Below, one piece after another: positions 11,425-22,858 of a stretch of DNA of 64,000 nt. The stretch covers positions 62,001 through 126,000 of the forward strand of contig MQVO02000021.1 in the NCBI GenBank assembly GCA_001986395.2. Reading direction: 5' to 3'. A program made the translations under genes and the position numbers. The notes below the pieces were generated by a model that ran no database searches, was not told the DNA's origin, and saw only the letters and a list, made by a program, of their open reading frames with translations. This DNA comes from Irpex lacteus (lineage: Eukaryota > Basidiomycota > Agaricomycetes > Polyporales > Irpicaceae). Numbering within the stretch: the first letter of the stretch is position 1; each line of letters opens with the position of its first letter.

Positions 11425-12879
11425 ATGTCCACAGCAGAAACAGCGCCCGCCCCAGAGGCACCAAAGCCCGAGCGACCCTCGGCCGGTACTCGCATGCCGT
11501 CCCTGAACCAGCTCGCAGCGCGTATCAACCTGAACCCACCCTCCACCTCCGCATCGTCTGCATCGCGACCCCGTTTGGCCGCATCGCTACTCCGAACAGG
11601 CTCAGCGGTGTCTCTCAACTCGAGTGCAGCATCCAACGTGTCTAACGCAGACTCCACCGCGGTCAACGTTCCTAGCACACGCTCTACCTCCCCCGCACAA
11701 CTCAGCTCTTCACCGCCCCACAGCACCTCCGTTACACCAGTTGGGGATGGCGGCGAACCACTCACAACCGAGAAACTCGACCAGCTCAACAAGGAAACCG
11801 AGGACAACGAGAGCGCCGATGGCGACTCGAAGGACCCTAAGTCTGTGCCTCTGATTAGGGGTTACAAGAATATCCCTACGCTAGACGTGATCAGAGCTCG
11901 CCATATGGCCAAGGCTCGCACGCTCAGCGTAGACGGCACTGCCAAACCTCCCGACGCGGAGACGTTCGAGGACCCCAAGACTCCCGGTCTTTACCACAAG
12001 GCCCCGGAGCATCCCCTCGAGCACACTTGGTAAGTTCTGTACAGTATGTTATCTAATCTCGGCTAACGGGCGCACAGGACGATCTACCATGATTGCAAGT
12101 CGAAAGCACCATACACCCCTGCTCCAGCGCCGGTGGATCCCAACGGTCCTCCAAGTGCACACATCGCACCTGACACAGACGAGTACGAAGCCGGCTTGAC
12201 TGTCATCGGCGAGTTCGACACCGTCGAATCCTTCTGCCGGTACTTCAACTGGCTCAAGCCTCCGTCAAAGCTCGAGCGAAACTCCAACTATCACCTGTTC
12301 AAGACGGGCATCAAGCCTATGTGGGAAGACGAGGCGAACGCGAACGGTGGCAAGTGGGTGTTGACGATGAAGAACAACCCTCAACTGCTCGACCGTTGCT
12401 GGGCTTGGCTCGCAATGGCACTGGTTGGAGAGGACCTGGACGAGGGAGATGAGATTTGCGGAGCTGTTGTGAGCTTGAGGAGCAAGGTCGACCGGATACA
12501 GCTCTGGACGAGGAGCAAGGACGACGTAGAGAAGATCAACAGTATCGGAAAGAAGATGGTCAAGCTCCTCGACGTCTCCGAGGCAGACGGTATCGGTCTT
12601 GAATTCCAGGTTTGTGCTTTCGTCTTTTTCAGGTGATCCTTCTACTGACACTGCACTCAGTACAATTCCGACGACCGTCCCACGCCAAACAAGTTCCTCT
12701 CGATCCAGTCGCTTCCTCAAACTGCCTATCGCAGCAGCTTCCACACGAAGCCAGGGTACTCAAGCCCGCTATCTGGTCCAGGCGAAGGCCCTCAGGCGTC
12801 CGCCGGCAGCGCATTCGCTGGCTTTGGAGTCGGCGGCGGAGGCGTATTAGGAGGACCCGGCTGGAGAGGCAAGCGGTGA
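11425..12879 (+). CDS. eIF4E family cap-binding protein, class II (4EHP/eIF4E2-like)
   Basis: Three exons (11425-12029, 12078-12609, 12661-12879) give about 451 residues. A ~185-residue Ser/Thr/Pro-rich N-terminal extension precedes the eIF4E fold, which starts at HPLEHTW. Diagnostic blocks are FDTVESF, NYHLFKTGIKPMWEDEANANGGKW and GDEICGAVVSLRSK. The Trp of PMWED, which stacks on the cap, is kept. By alignment the second cap-stacking Trp (human W56) is Tyr, and W46 is also replaced, as in class II proteins, which bind cap weakly and usually repress translation. The Trp of VE-x-F-W (human W73, contacts eIF4G and 4E-BPs) is Cys. The C-terminus is Gly-rich. The start at 11425 is the first in-frame ATG. 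The class is well supported; the repressor role is inferred. Confidence 0.93.
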
Positions 12880-13626
12880 TTCGATTCGTCATTATGCATA
12901 CGCAAGACGAAACACGGAAACCATGGACCGGAAATTGTAAGCTGTTGTCGATCGTTTTGACTCGTGTAGCAATGAAGGTGTACTACTGTAAGTGAAGTGT
13001 AGGTGAATGTGTCGTTGTCAATGTGGCTTGTCCTCGAGATTGTTGTGGAGGGAAGATGAGGCTCCTTGTAACCCGTTATTTATCTGAGCGTTGTTCTGTA
13101 GCAATTTGAATACGTAACCTCGAAGCGTAAAGAACTTTAGTTGTGTTGGCTTTGCCTGTCCAACTCGGTTGTCAGAGGCAACATCTGCAAGATTATGGTT
13201 CGCTGAGAAGGATAAAACTCCGACATGCTCTATCGACGCGTGTACGCCTTTGGCCATGCATGAATTCATGAACAACACCTTCTACTTTCAGCATATCTGA
13301 AGCTGTAGATCGTGGGATCATCACGTTGACGATCGAAGCCAGGCGCTACACAAGTATCGTCAGAACTCCCACCAAGTGCGCATGGTATTAATTCCTGGCA
13401 TCTCGACATGAAACAGCTCTTGGTGTCACTTGTCGAGCCGAAAGACAGGGAATATCTACAGCTACGACCAACAAGCAATGCTCGGATATCGTGCTGGCCG
13501 AGCATCTGAGCCCGAGGTGAGTAGCCTTCTGTACCCCCGGACATCTGTCAATCTACGTAAAGCGTACAATTGATTCATTCATATCTCACAGCCTTCCTGT
13601 ATCCGATGACACGACTAGCGCGTTGA
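12880..13626. other. Spacer between eIF4E2 and the first PAH-only gene
   Basis: No supported gene. The right end, from about 13440, resembles sequence upstream of the second PAH-only gene, so it belongs to the duplicated unit. Confidence 0.5.
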
Positions 13627-13632
13627 TATAAA
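13627..13632 (+). promoter_or_regulatory. TATA box of first PAH-only gene
   Basis: TATAAA lies 65 bp or so upstream of the ATG at 13697. The flanks (GCGCG before, GCACAACAC after) recur around the TATA element of the next gene. Confidence 0.5.
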
Positions 13633-13696
13633 CATAGGGTCGAGTCCTGTGCACAACACCCGTGACGTAGGCTGCTCGATTACCACTGCCCTCACC

Positions 13697-14476
13697 ATGC
13701 CCACCGACGAAGGCCAGCTCAACGCTATGGACAAGACGTCCCAGAGTCACTCGGACACATCACAGCGAGAACATACCAGTGGCACAAAAGTAGCCCAGCA
13801 AGACAACTCTCCTCCGCTGGTTCCCTGGTCGCACGACGAGAAAGTTCGCTTTTGGGATGCTCTGAAGTACCTCGACCTCGTCAAGGCGCATTTCAAGGAT
13901 CAGCCAGCGGTGTATAGCCGTTTCTTAGACGTCTTAAGCGAGTACAAGAGGGGAATGTGAGTACTGCACACCTGACTTCAAGTCATCATCCTATGTAGGG
14001 CCTCAGCTTACCGACAGCTTGGACTTGCAACTACAGTGTCGACGCTGTTGGTGTTGTCGATCTTATTTCGGCTCTGTTCCATGGCCACCCCGAGCTCGTC
14101 AACGGGTTTCACACATTCTTGCCCCCGGAGTACAGTCTCGCGAAGGCGCTGAGCGAGAGCAACGCGGTGGACGTTAGGGAAGCCTTCGAATACCTCAACC
14201 TCGTGAAAGTCCAGCTCGAGGATAAGCCTGATACATATGGCCAGTTCTTGCAGGCGATGACGGAGTATACTCGTGGAACGTACGTACAACGAAGTTCTCT
14301 ACGTTGTGATTCCCTCACTAATGGCTTGCTATGTGTATAGGATCGATGCTTCTGGCGTTGTCGACTTTGTCTCTACGTTGCTTCCTCTACTACATCCCGA
14401 GCTCATTGCTGGGCTCAACAAGTTCATCCCCGTAGGATATTGCGTAAAAGACTCACACGAGCGGTCGAAGTTGTAG
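13697..14476 (+). CDS. PAH-only protein 1 (truncated SIN3-like)
   Basis: Three exons (13697-13956, 14037-14279, 14341-14476) encode about 212 residues. After a ~45-residue polar N-terminus come two paired amphipathic helix (PAH) modules. Each has the PAH1 signature: ALKYLDLVK-x-F-x(4)-YSRFLDVL then VVDLISALF-x-GHPELVNGF-x-TFLP in the first, AFEYLNLVK and VVDFVSTLL in the second. Each module is split by an intron at the same place and phase (phase 2, just before the third helix), as in PAH1 of the full SIN3 gene downstream. There is no HDAC-interaction region and no C-terminal SIN3 domain. PAH domains bind amphipathic helices of DNA-bound repressors, so a PAH-only protein could compete with or titrate SIN3 partners; that is inference. 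Confidence 0.85.
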
Positions 14477-14823
14477 GAGAAAACAACGGTAGCAGGCCTT
14501 CAAATAATAATCATCTTTGACTGGCACATAACCTAGCCCGCAGTGCCGTGCTGACGGTGCTTCTTACATTGGTCACATCAATCCATCACGCTTCACAAAT
14601 CAGCGCAGTGTATATGGTTTTCTAACTAATCCGAGAGAGTCGCCGTTGATGCTGTGTGGTACAGCGATCACAAACCATGCTGGTCGGAGGTGAGTGTATA
14701 GCACCTGGGAGCATACGGAAATTGATCGATTCATCTCTCATAGCGCCACAGCCTAATATTGTTAGGATAGTTGGAACTGCTACCACGATAATCACGGCAT
14801 TACTAAAGGTAGTAGCGCGCGGA

Positions 14824-14829
14824 TATAAG
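14824..14829 (+). promoter_or_regulatory. TATA-like box of second PAH-only gene
   Basis: TATAAG sits about 80 bp upstream of the chosen ATG in a context (GCGCG-GATATAA, then GCACAACAC) shared with the first PAH-only gene. Confidence 0.4.
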
Positions 14830-14908
14830 CCAATGTTCATAGTAGAGCGAACCTTCGCACAACACTCATCGGAGCCCACCCAGGATGACAAGTAGCGTTG
14901 TTCGCGTT

Positions 14909-15803
14909 ATGGACGTGGAGCAGCGGAGCAATATGTCCAGCTCGCCACAGGAGGTCAGCATACGAGAAACCTCTGCGTATGCTCGAATCTTGCTCATCGG
15001 CATCCTCGCAGCCACATGCGACTTCAGACGAGTTAGATGAAGCTTTCGATTACGTCAATCTCGTGAAAGAACATTTGGCGGATCGTCCAGACGTGTACGA
15101 TCGCTTCGTCGACATTCTAAGGGACTATAAGACTGGAGAGTGAGTACGATCCGCTATCGTTCTTCCTGAGCTTCTCGAGTGCCATCACCACTGACAACTT
15201 GTGCTACGCATACTTCATAATCAGCAGTACAAGCACCGTTGAATCTATTTCGACACTCTTCCGTGGATACCCTTCTCTCATCGACGGGCTCCGCAGCTTC
15301 CTCGACGGCAGCTATAACATGTCTACCCCTAAGGCGGTGGTCAGTCGTGATAGGGAGTTGACCGCCAAGGGTGCCTTTGATTATCTCGACCTAGTGAAGG
15401 CACAGTTCAAAGATCGCCCAGAGGTGTACGACCAATTTCTGGATATCATGAAGGGATTCAAAGCCAGAACGTACGTAAAACGAAGCTATGCTTTGTGCGG
15501 TGTAACTGTGCTAAGCAGCATAATTCTCCCAGACTTGACACCTCCGCTGTTGTCGATTCCGTCTCTTCCCTGTTTAGTGGCTATCCCTCGCTCATCGGTG
15601 GGTTTAACGCGTTCCTCCCTCCAGGTTATAGCATTGTGTTAGAGACAGGCGGCGCGGATGGAGATTATATCGTTATCACAACACCCGTTGGAACAAGGAA
15701 ATCCAAAGTTGAAAGAGATGTGCCAGTGTACAACCTAGAGGGAACGGTGGAGCATATGGGGAGGCTTACGCTCGAAAATGCCTCACTAGACGTGCAAGGT
15801 TGA
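14909..15803 (+). CDS. PAH-only protein 2 (truncated SIN3-like)
   Basis: My model has exons 14909-14953, 15012-15139, 15228-15470 and 15533-15803, about 228 residues. It contains two PAH1-type modules: AFDYVNLVKEHL / STVESISTLFRGYPSLIDGL, and AFDYLDLVKAQF / SAVVDSVSSLFSGYPSLIGGF. Both are split by an intron at the same phase-2 position as in its neighbour and in SIN3. After the second module the GDYIVITTPVG segment matches the [11 protein letters not shown] that follows PAH1 in the adjacent SIN3, so the module derives from SIN3 PAH1 rather than PAH2 or PAH3. No HDAC-interaction region is present. The start is uncertain: an ATG at 14979 in the PAH frame would avoid the first intron. The second acceptor is a NAGNAG (15222-15227). 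Confidence 0.82.
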
Positions 15804-16215
15804 ATCAGTTCTATATTTGTGGGCATGGAATTTTCGAACAGAAGAAGGGCCATGATTTGCGAGACGTACACGACAGGCTCAGCAAGGTGGATGATCACAT
15901 CATCGCACTTCGGTCTTCTGTTCGATAGTTATCTGCCAGTGGTAGTATATAATGAGTAGGAATACTCCGATTTATTCCACCTATTTGGCCGTAAAACTTG
16001 TCCAAGGTCACCGGCTGCTGAACAGTCTAGAACAGTGTGTGCAGATGGTTCATGACCGAGACAATTACTGCCGTAATTGGCCACAGAACAATACCTTCCG
16101 TTTGTAGACGCTTGTGTTGTGATCGGTCTTCCCCGAGTGATCTGAGACTGACGAGCACAAAGTGGCACGGTCCGTGCGCAACGACGTAGTCGACTTCGAG
16201 AACTTCGAGCCCACC
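15804..16215. other. Spacer and SIN3 promoter region
   Basis: About 410 bp with no supported gene. A TATATAA-like stretch near 15948 lies about 265 bp upstream of the SIN3 ATG. Confidence 0.5.
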
Positions 16216-19200
16216 ATGTCCGGCGACGGCGACCAAACCATGGACCAGAAGCCACGGGTTGATCCCGACATCCCATCAAACGCCCTCGGCCTCCAGGAAC
16301 CCCCGCCAGACATCCCTCCCTCTTCCCCCGCTCTGCAACAGCCACCAACCATGGAGGACGACCCTATGCACGAGACGTATCCGAACGATGTGGAAGACCT
16401 CGAAAACCGTCAGTTGGACGTCACAGACGCACTGGGATATCTCGATCGCGTCAAGGCGCAGTTTCTCGACCAGTCTGACGTATACAACCGCTTCCTAGAC
16501 ATTATGAAGGACTTCAAAAGTCAAATGTGAGTCTACTATCTGCTCTGGCCTGCATATATGCTATAGAATATAGCATACTTACTCTTGCAAATCTACAGCA
16601 TTGATACACCGGGTGTCATTGACCGCGTGTCATCTCTCTTCCGTGGCCACCCCACCCTCATACAAGGCTTCAATACCTTCCTGCCCGCTGGTTATCGTAT
16701 TGACTGTGTGTGGGGTGAGGATGGCGACTACATTACTGTCACTACGCCCTCTGGTGTCAAAAGGCAGGCTATTGGCGAACTACAACCTGACGCTCAAGTG
16801 GAAGTCGATGCACCCCCTCGTGGACAGCGCCGGGCAACCGAAGAAACGAACAAGAACCAGCTGGACGACGCTCTGTCCTACGTTCACAAGGTTAAGTCAC
16901 GATATGCTGAAACTCAGCCCGCGAAGTATCAAAAGTTCTTGAAGATTTTGAATCCCCCTCCTAACGCAGGATTGACTGAGGTGAGCGTTAGCCTGTTCAA
17001 GTTGTATTGCAGACGTAACCCTGGGAAATGCGTAGGAGGACGTGCTGCAGGAAGTCTCTAAGCTATTCGAGGACGATGAAGAGATTGTGGAGGGATTCCA
17101 ACAGTTCCTTCTTGACAAGCATGCGCAACGTCGAATGACGGATCTCGTGGACAAACCCTCGGACTCGAAAAGTGGCGGCAGGAAGAAGGGAGAAGCTAGT
17201 GCTACTGGCGGGGCTTCTACTTCTAGGAATGGCGTTGGGTCCTCCGTCCCGCAAAAACGAAAACGAAAAACAGCGGCAGAGCGCGAAAGGGAGGAAAGAG
17301 AGAGACAGAAGGACTTGGCTTCGAAAGCCGGCCCAAGCAAGGTGAGCAGAACTTTATTCAAGAATGTCGACTGCAGACTCATCGCCAGTGGTAGCCGGCG
17401 AAAAGGACAAAGCAACAACATCCCTCGAGCGAAGGCCCTTCCCCGGCACTCTCGCATCTGCAGGCAATCCCCCCTTCACCGCGACGCCAACCAAGCTCAC
17501 ACCAACATGGAGCAGTCCCCTTGTCATCGTCCCATCACATTCTACACCAGCGGCATGATGATATGCAGTTTTTCGATCGCGTCAAACGTGCTCTCGACAA
17601 CCGGGAAACCTACAACGAGTTCCTCAAGGTTGTGAATCTCTTCACACAAGATATAATTGACACGACCAGGCTGATACGCGAGAGCCATTCTTATCTGGGC
17701 GACGGCGAGCTGATGGCTCAGTTTAAAGAGATCTTGGGGTGGGACGAGAGAAGAGAGAGATACGCGGGGGCTGAAGACGTTTGGACGAGACCTACAGGGG
17801 TCCTCGATCGCCCTAGTAGGAACCAGCTTAACATGCGCTATGGCAGTTATCGCAAGCTTCCCGACAACGTGAGCGCGTACATTCTACTGCCTTGTGCGTT
17901 ATTGATGATGTGGTGTTGTCTAGGAGCTGAATGTCGTTTGCTCGGGACGTGACGAGATGTGCAAGTCCGTCCTCAACGACGAATGGGTGTCGCAGCCGAC
18001 ATTTGCTAGTGAAGAAGCTGGGTTCCTTGCTCACAAGAAGAACGCGTACGAGGAGGCCCTCCATCGCAGTGAAGAAGAGCGACACGAGTACGACTTCCAC
18101 ATCGAAGCTATCCATCGCACGATACAGATGCTCGAGCCGTTCAACAACAAGATCAATCAGCTAAATCACGAGGAGAAAGCAGGCTACAAGTTCAAGCCCA
18201 ATCTCGCCCAAGCTGCCAAGAGCATCCATCTCCGTGTCATCAAGAAGGTCTATGGCAAGGAAGCAGGCATGGAGGTCTTCCAGGCTATGCAGGAGGTGCC
18301 CATCGTCGCTATCCCACTCGTTCTGGCCCGCCTGAAGCAGAAGCACGAGGAGTGGAAGCGTGCACAGCGCGAGTGGAATAAAGTCTGGAAGGAGGTCGAC
18401 GCGAGGAACTACTACAAGTCGTTGGACCACCAGGGTATCACGTTCAAGGCAGCTGACAAGAAGGCTATCACTCCGAAGACGTTTATCAACCAGATTGAGG
18501 CAGCGCGGGACGAGCAGATGGCCAAGAGAGCTGCTCTCATAGACCCCTTATTTGCTCGTACGAGGCCAAGGCATCAGCTGGAGTATGTCATCGAGGACAC
18601 AAGCGTACTACAGGATGCCCTGAAGCTCGTCTGCTCCTTCCTCGACCGCACCCAGCTTGCGTTTGCAGATCGCAAGAAGATCGAAACGTTCCTGAGGACA
18701 TTTGTACCGTTGTTCTTCATGCTCGATCCTGTCGCTTTCAACGGTGCCTTCGTCCCTCGGCACGAGAATGACCAAGACAATGGTGAAGTAGATCTCACTA
18801 CCGAAGATACCGAACTTGGGCAATCGAACGGCTCTCGGGGAGGTCGAACGAACAAGAAGGCAGGATCCGCTTCAGGGGGAGATTTGCGCAAGCGTCTGCT
18901 GAAGAGTGAACAGGCCAAGTCGAGTAGAAGGACCCGTGCACAAGACGTCGGTTCTCCTTCGTCCTCGCGCCCGGCGTCCCCTCACGCCGAATCCGTTGGG
19001 CTGCCGGAGACGATGCAAATCGATGGTCCAAGCGATGTATCTGTGGACACTTCCGTGGAAACTATTGCCACCGGACCTAGCAGTCCAATAGAACAGAAAC
19101 CATCGCGGAAAAGCACATTCTTCACCAACACGCACTTCTACGTCTTCTTCAGACAGCTTGAGGTACGTACATCATTCGGGTTTTAGGTTATCATATACAT

Positions 19201-20400
19201 ATGACGTCTTCGACAGCTACTATACTCTCGATTGCACTTGTTCAAGAACGTCGCTGCTCAGCTGGCCGGTGAACCTCAGTCAGCTCGCAAGCCTAACCCT
19301 CTCGCAGAAAGCCTGGGGCTCCTGGCTGATTTGTCGACTCTGGGCGATCGCAGGGTAGATGCAATGCATTTCTACGATATGCTATTGACGTCTTGCGAGA
19401 AGCTCTTCGACAATGAGCTCGAACAACACGTGTTTGAAGATCAGATGCGATATATGTTCGGCGTAGAGGTCAGTGTATCTATACCTATCAGTTACCGAAA
19501 GCTCATCTTATTGTCTGATTAGCACTCCTACAAGATTTTCACCGTGGATAAACTCATCGGTGCTATCATTAAGCAGGTGCGTATGCTGGTCGTTCGCCCG
19601 CTTGTTCGTTGGCCTGATGGTCATTTTTCAGACCCAGACATTGCTGTCCGATGCAAGGAGCCAGAAGCTATTCGACCTCCTACGCACAGAGCGCGATATG
19701 GGCTCTCTAACGACCCAAGATCTTATCAACTTCCGCAAGAACACTGAGCGTATCGTCGGAACGGACGAGAATCTGTTCAGAATGGTTTGGGTGAGTACCC
19801 TGCTACGAATCTGCTTGACACCAATTGAATGCGGTCCTTGCCAGCTCCTAGAGTCCAAGACAGTCACCATACAACTGCTAGGAAAGGATGACTCCAGTCT
19901 GGACGACTCGGAGGCCCTGACTAGCCGATGGCAAGCTTACGTTGACTCATACGTCTCGGTATGTTGGTTCTGTGTTCACCTGTTGTTGTAAGCACTCACC
20001 GGATCGCTAAGCCTGGTGAGACGGAAGGTCTCTCCGCTCTTCAACGCAAGCCCTTTTTGCGAAGGTCAGTAAAATTATATTTGTCTGATCACAGTCGATA
20101 ACATAGCATACTAGAAATCTGCGAGGGCACGACAATGGCGAGGACGGTCTGCATTCTAGTGGATCTCTGGCCCTCAGGGTTTGTGTGCGTACCTACAAGC
20201 TTTTCTACGTCTCCAACACGGAAGATGTCATGTGGAGATCCTCGTCTCAGCAAGACTTTGTCAAGGCGAGTGGTAACCTTGAAGCTCACAACTCGAGGAA
20301 GAAGAAGTGGTTGCCCGAATTCCCCAGCCAAACGTATTCGGATTGGAATACGGGTGATCGTCCTCCAAAAGCTGAGGTTGTCGATTCAACCGCAAGTTGA
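16216..20400 (+). CDS. SIN3: SIN3 transcriptional corepressor scaffold
   Basis: Eleven exons encode about 1,186 residues. PAH1 ([23 protein letters not shown], then [21 protein letters not shown]) is followed by [11 protein letters not shown], then PAH2 ([12 protein letters not shown] / [19 protein letters not shown]), a Lys/Arg-rich linker and PAH3 (FFDRVKRAL / [11 protein letters not shown] / [11 protein letters not shown]). The HDAC-interaction domain shows [17 protein letters not shown] and [16 protein letters not shown]. The C-terminal SIN3 domain ends with [18 protein letters not shown]3 scaffolds the Rpd3/HDAC complex and is recruited by DNA-bound factors through its PAH domains. The ATG at 16216 has a CCACC context. 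The intron in the PAH2-PAH3 linker is modelled as 17342-17463; that boundary is the least certain. Two PAH-only relatives lie just upstream on the same strand. Confidence 0.95.
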
Positions 20401-20833
20401 TCATCCCACTGACCTATAATTTATGCTCTTGCTACTCTACTGTCGTCATATGCTGTGAATTTTTTGTATTGTAAACTTACAAGCTTGATTGTAATGGAAT
20501 GGGAATAGACCTGTATTCACAAACGCCTGGATGACGAGTGTAAAGTTCTTGCGGGCAGACTGTACAGTTGGTTGTAAGCGCCCATTTCCCTTGTCCTCGT
20601 GCGGCAGCCACTCACGCTAGGCTCTGCTCCGAACGCTGATTGCACCGCAACCACCTCGTCGCCGTTCTTCACACCGACCTTGTTCTCTCATCCCCACATT
20701 CGTCCCTACGACCTGTAGACGATTATCCCAGTAAGCTGTCCGCTCCAATATCGAAGGTACGCACATACTTATTCGCCGCTCATCATTTGTGTGGTAATGC
20801 CGATTTTAGGGTGGGTATCTTGCTCTCTTCGAC
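20401..20833. other. Spacer between SIN3 and the F-box gene
   Basis: SIN3 3' flank and F-box gene promoter. Nothing else is recognised. Confidence 0.5.
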
Positions 20834-22336
20834 ATGTTGCCCTCAGCCCGTTCTAGTCGCTATGATGAGCTGAGCTCGCAGCTGCAGTCTCTAGAAGACT
20901 CCAGGACTACCATCCTCGAGCAGCTCGCCGACCTCGATATCCGCATTCGCGCTGTGCGGGCTGAAAGGGCTGCGGTTGCTCCTCTGAACGCCCTGCCCGA
21001 CGATGTCATGCGCCTTATTCTAGAGGAAGCGTGTGTACACCCCTTCGCTGGCTACAGGCTTAGTCGCTGCTACGAAAAAGACCAAGCGATAGTAGTGTCC
21101 CATGTCTGCCGTCGATGGAGGCAGCTTGCCATATCCACTCCCTCAATTTGGCGATGCATACACGTAACCGCCCCGGGTCCTCCAGTCTACAACGAAATCG
21201 TTCAGCTCTTTCTTTCGAGGTCTGCAGAACTTCCCCTTTCTCTTGTCCTCGTTTGTCTCTTCCCAAACCCCCGATCCAACAAATACTCCCATCTTCGCTT
21301 GCGATCGATCCTTGAGGGTGGTGTTCTACGTTGCTGGCATCGTCTTTGCGGTGCATCGCGGCGTTGGTCGTCGCTCATAATTCTCTGCAATACCACTCCC
21401 TTGCTGGACGTGCTTCAAGAACAGCTAGGTGCCCTTCAGCTTTCCTGTTTACAAACGCTCTATGTCTATTTTCAGGCATCTGGTGTGCCACGCGTCGGCC
21501 TCTGCGAGGAATGGACCACCCCGGCTCTAACCAGCGTCGGAGCTTTCAACATCCCCATATCTATCTCGAACCCAGTTTTCCGAAATCTCGAGAAGCTTAT
21601 ACTGCACGAGCGCGATCTTGACTTGGATTATCTGGCGATGATCTCATATGCAGCTCCTCGCCTCACGACCCTCACTCTCAGAGATATCGTCTTCGAGTCT
21701 TCTGACGAGCCTGAGACTCCTGGCGATGACGACCGCACTGTATTACTCCCATCTCTGCGACAACTGACTATGGCGCGCTCGAATATTGACGACGTTTTGC
21801 CAGCGTTGAAAACCCCTCTGCTGGAGATGCTATGGTTGCATTGGCCGCCGCCCCCTATCTACATCCGAGGGTACGGACCCATCCAAAGCTGCACGTTCAC
21901 CGACCTTCGCTGCAATGGATGCAACTACACTCACGTGCTACACCTCCTGTCTCCATCTGTGACCACTCTGGACTTCACAAGCAACCCGCCTCAGGACTTC
22001 CTGCGTGCCTTACTACCTACCAATGACGGCTTTCTTCTACCACGTCTGCAAACGCTTAGCATCTCTAACCTAGACGAAACTGCTATCGACCTACTTCTGA
22101 TTGTTATTCGAGCAAGGTTCGAAGGCAACGCACCTCTATCTACTGTTCGCATATACTCGTCGAGTATATCATCTCCTCTCCTGGACGAACGTCTTGGCCA
22201 GCTCGGGGCACTGAGTCCAGAGATAGAGTACATAAGGGATTTAGAAGAACCCTTTGATCTCCTAACCAACGTACGCTTCCAGGATATGTATCCCGATGAT
22301 TCGTTCGACGACGGCAGCAGCGATTCTGATGCATAA
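20834..22336 (+). CDS. F-box protein with C-terminal leucine-rich region
   Basis: A single exon of 500 residues. Residues 1-45 form a heptad-rich coiled coil (LSSQLQSLEDSR, LEQLADLDIRIRAV). The F-box lies at about residues 50-95 (LNALPDDVMRLILEEA, VVSHVCRRWRQLA, PSIWRCI). Irregular leucine-rich repeats follow (FRNLEKLILHERDLDLDY, LTTLTLRDIVF, LPSLRQLTMA, LPRLQTLSISNL), and the tail is acidic. F-box proteins bind SKP1 and bring substrates to SCF ubiquitin ligases. Expanded families of this coiled-coil/F-box/LRR layout are common in Agaricomycetes and lack introns often enough for this to be ordinary. The substrate is unknown. Confidence 0.9.
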   Translation: MLPSARSSRYDELSSQLQSLEDSRTTILEQLADLDIRIRAVRAERAAVAPLNALPDDVMRLILEEACVHPFAGYRLSRCYEKDQAIVVSHVCRRWRQLAISTPSIWRCIHVTAPGPPVYNEIVQLFLSRSAELPLSLVLVCLFPNPRSNKYSHLRLRSILEGGVLRCWHRLCGASRRWSSLIILCNTTPLLDVLQEQLGALQLSCLQTLYVYFQASGVPRVGLCEEWTTPALTSVGAFNIPISISNPVFRNLEKLILHERDLDLDYLAMISYAAPRLTTLTLRDIVFESSDEPETPGDDDRTVLLPSLRQLTMARSNIDDVLPALKTPLLEMLWLHWPPPPIYIRGYGPIQSCTFTDLRCNGCNYTHVLHLLSPSVTTLDFTSNPPQDFLRALLPTNDGFLLPRLQTLSISNLDETAIDLLLIVIRARFEGNAPLSTVRIYSSSISSPLLDERLGQLGALSPEIEYIRDLEEPFDLLTNVRFQDMYPDDSFDDGSSDSDA

Positions 22337-22858
22337 CAACAATAATGGCGCTTTTCGCACGGTGAGTCGATTTATGTTCTCATGGCACGGGGCTTATGAC
22401 ATGTCTCACAGGGTACAAGGTAATGTGTATAAGGGACAATCGAAACCGACAAGCAGTAAGCGTTTGAAACTGACGAGACCCCTTGAATTTACGTCGGGAT
22501 TCGTTGGAGCGCTCGCATATAATAAGCGCGATGATGGTAATTTAAGTGAACAAAGAAGGATTATTAGTGACCCGGCTCTTACTTTTGTTACCTTCATACA
22601 CTTGGGCGGCCGTTTTATAAGGGTCACTTAGTTATCTTTTTGAGATAGATAACAAAGAGCGTTCATTGCTTGCTTACATTAACCCTTCGATACACTTCAA
22701 CTCTCAACTAAATCTGAGACTTAGACGTCACACGGCCAAATTCCCGGCTCCCCCGACTCTGCGCGCGCCCCAGCGCCGTCGCCGTCGCCCACGTTCCCCC
22801 CGACATTGCACACTTTCGATAACTTATTTACTCTGGACTCTCTCCTGTTTTCCATCTT
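22337..22858. other. Spacer and EPL1 promoter
   Basis: No gene supported. A pyrimidine-rich stretch (about 22740-22860) immediately precedes the EPL1 ATG. Confidence 0.5.

Noticed and set aside
17342..17635. Unspliced continuation of the SIN3 exon 3 frame (about 97 codons)
   Set aside because: It runs out of the PAH3 frame and has no similarity to SIN3; the GTGAGC donor at 17342 is a better explanation.
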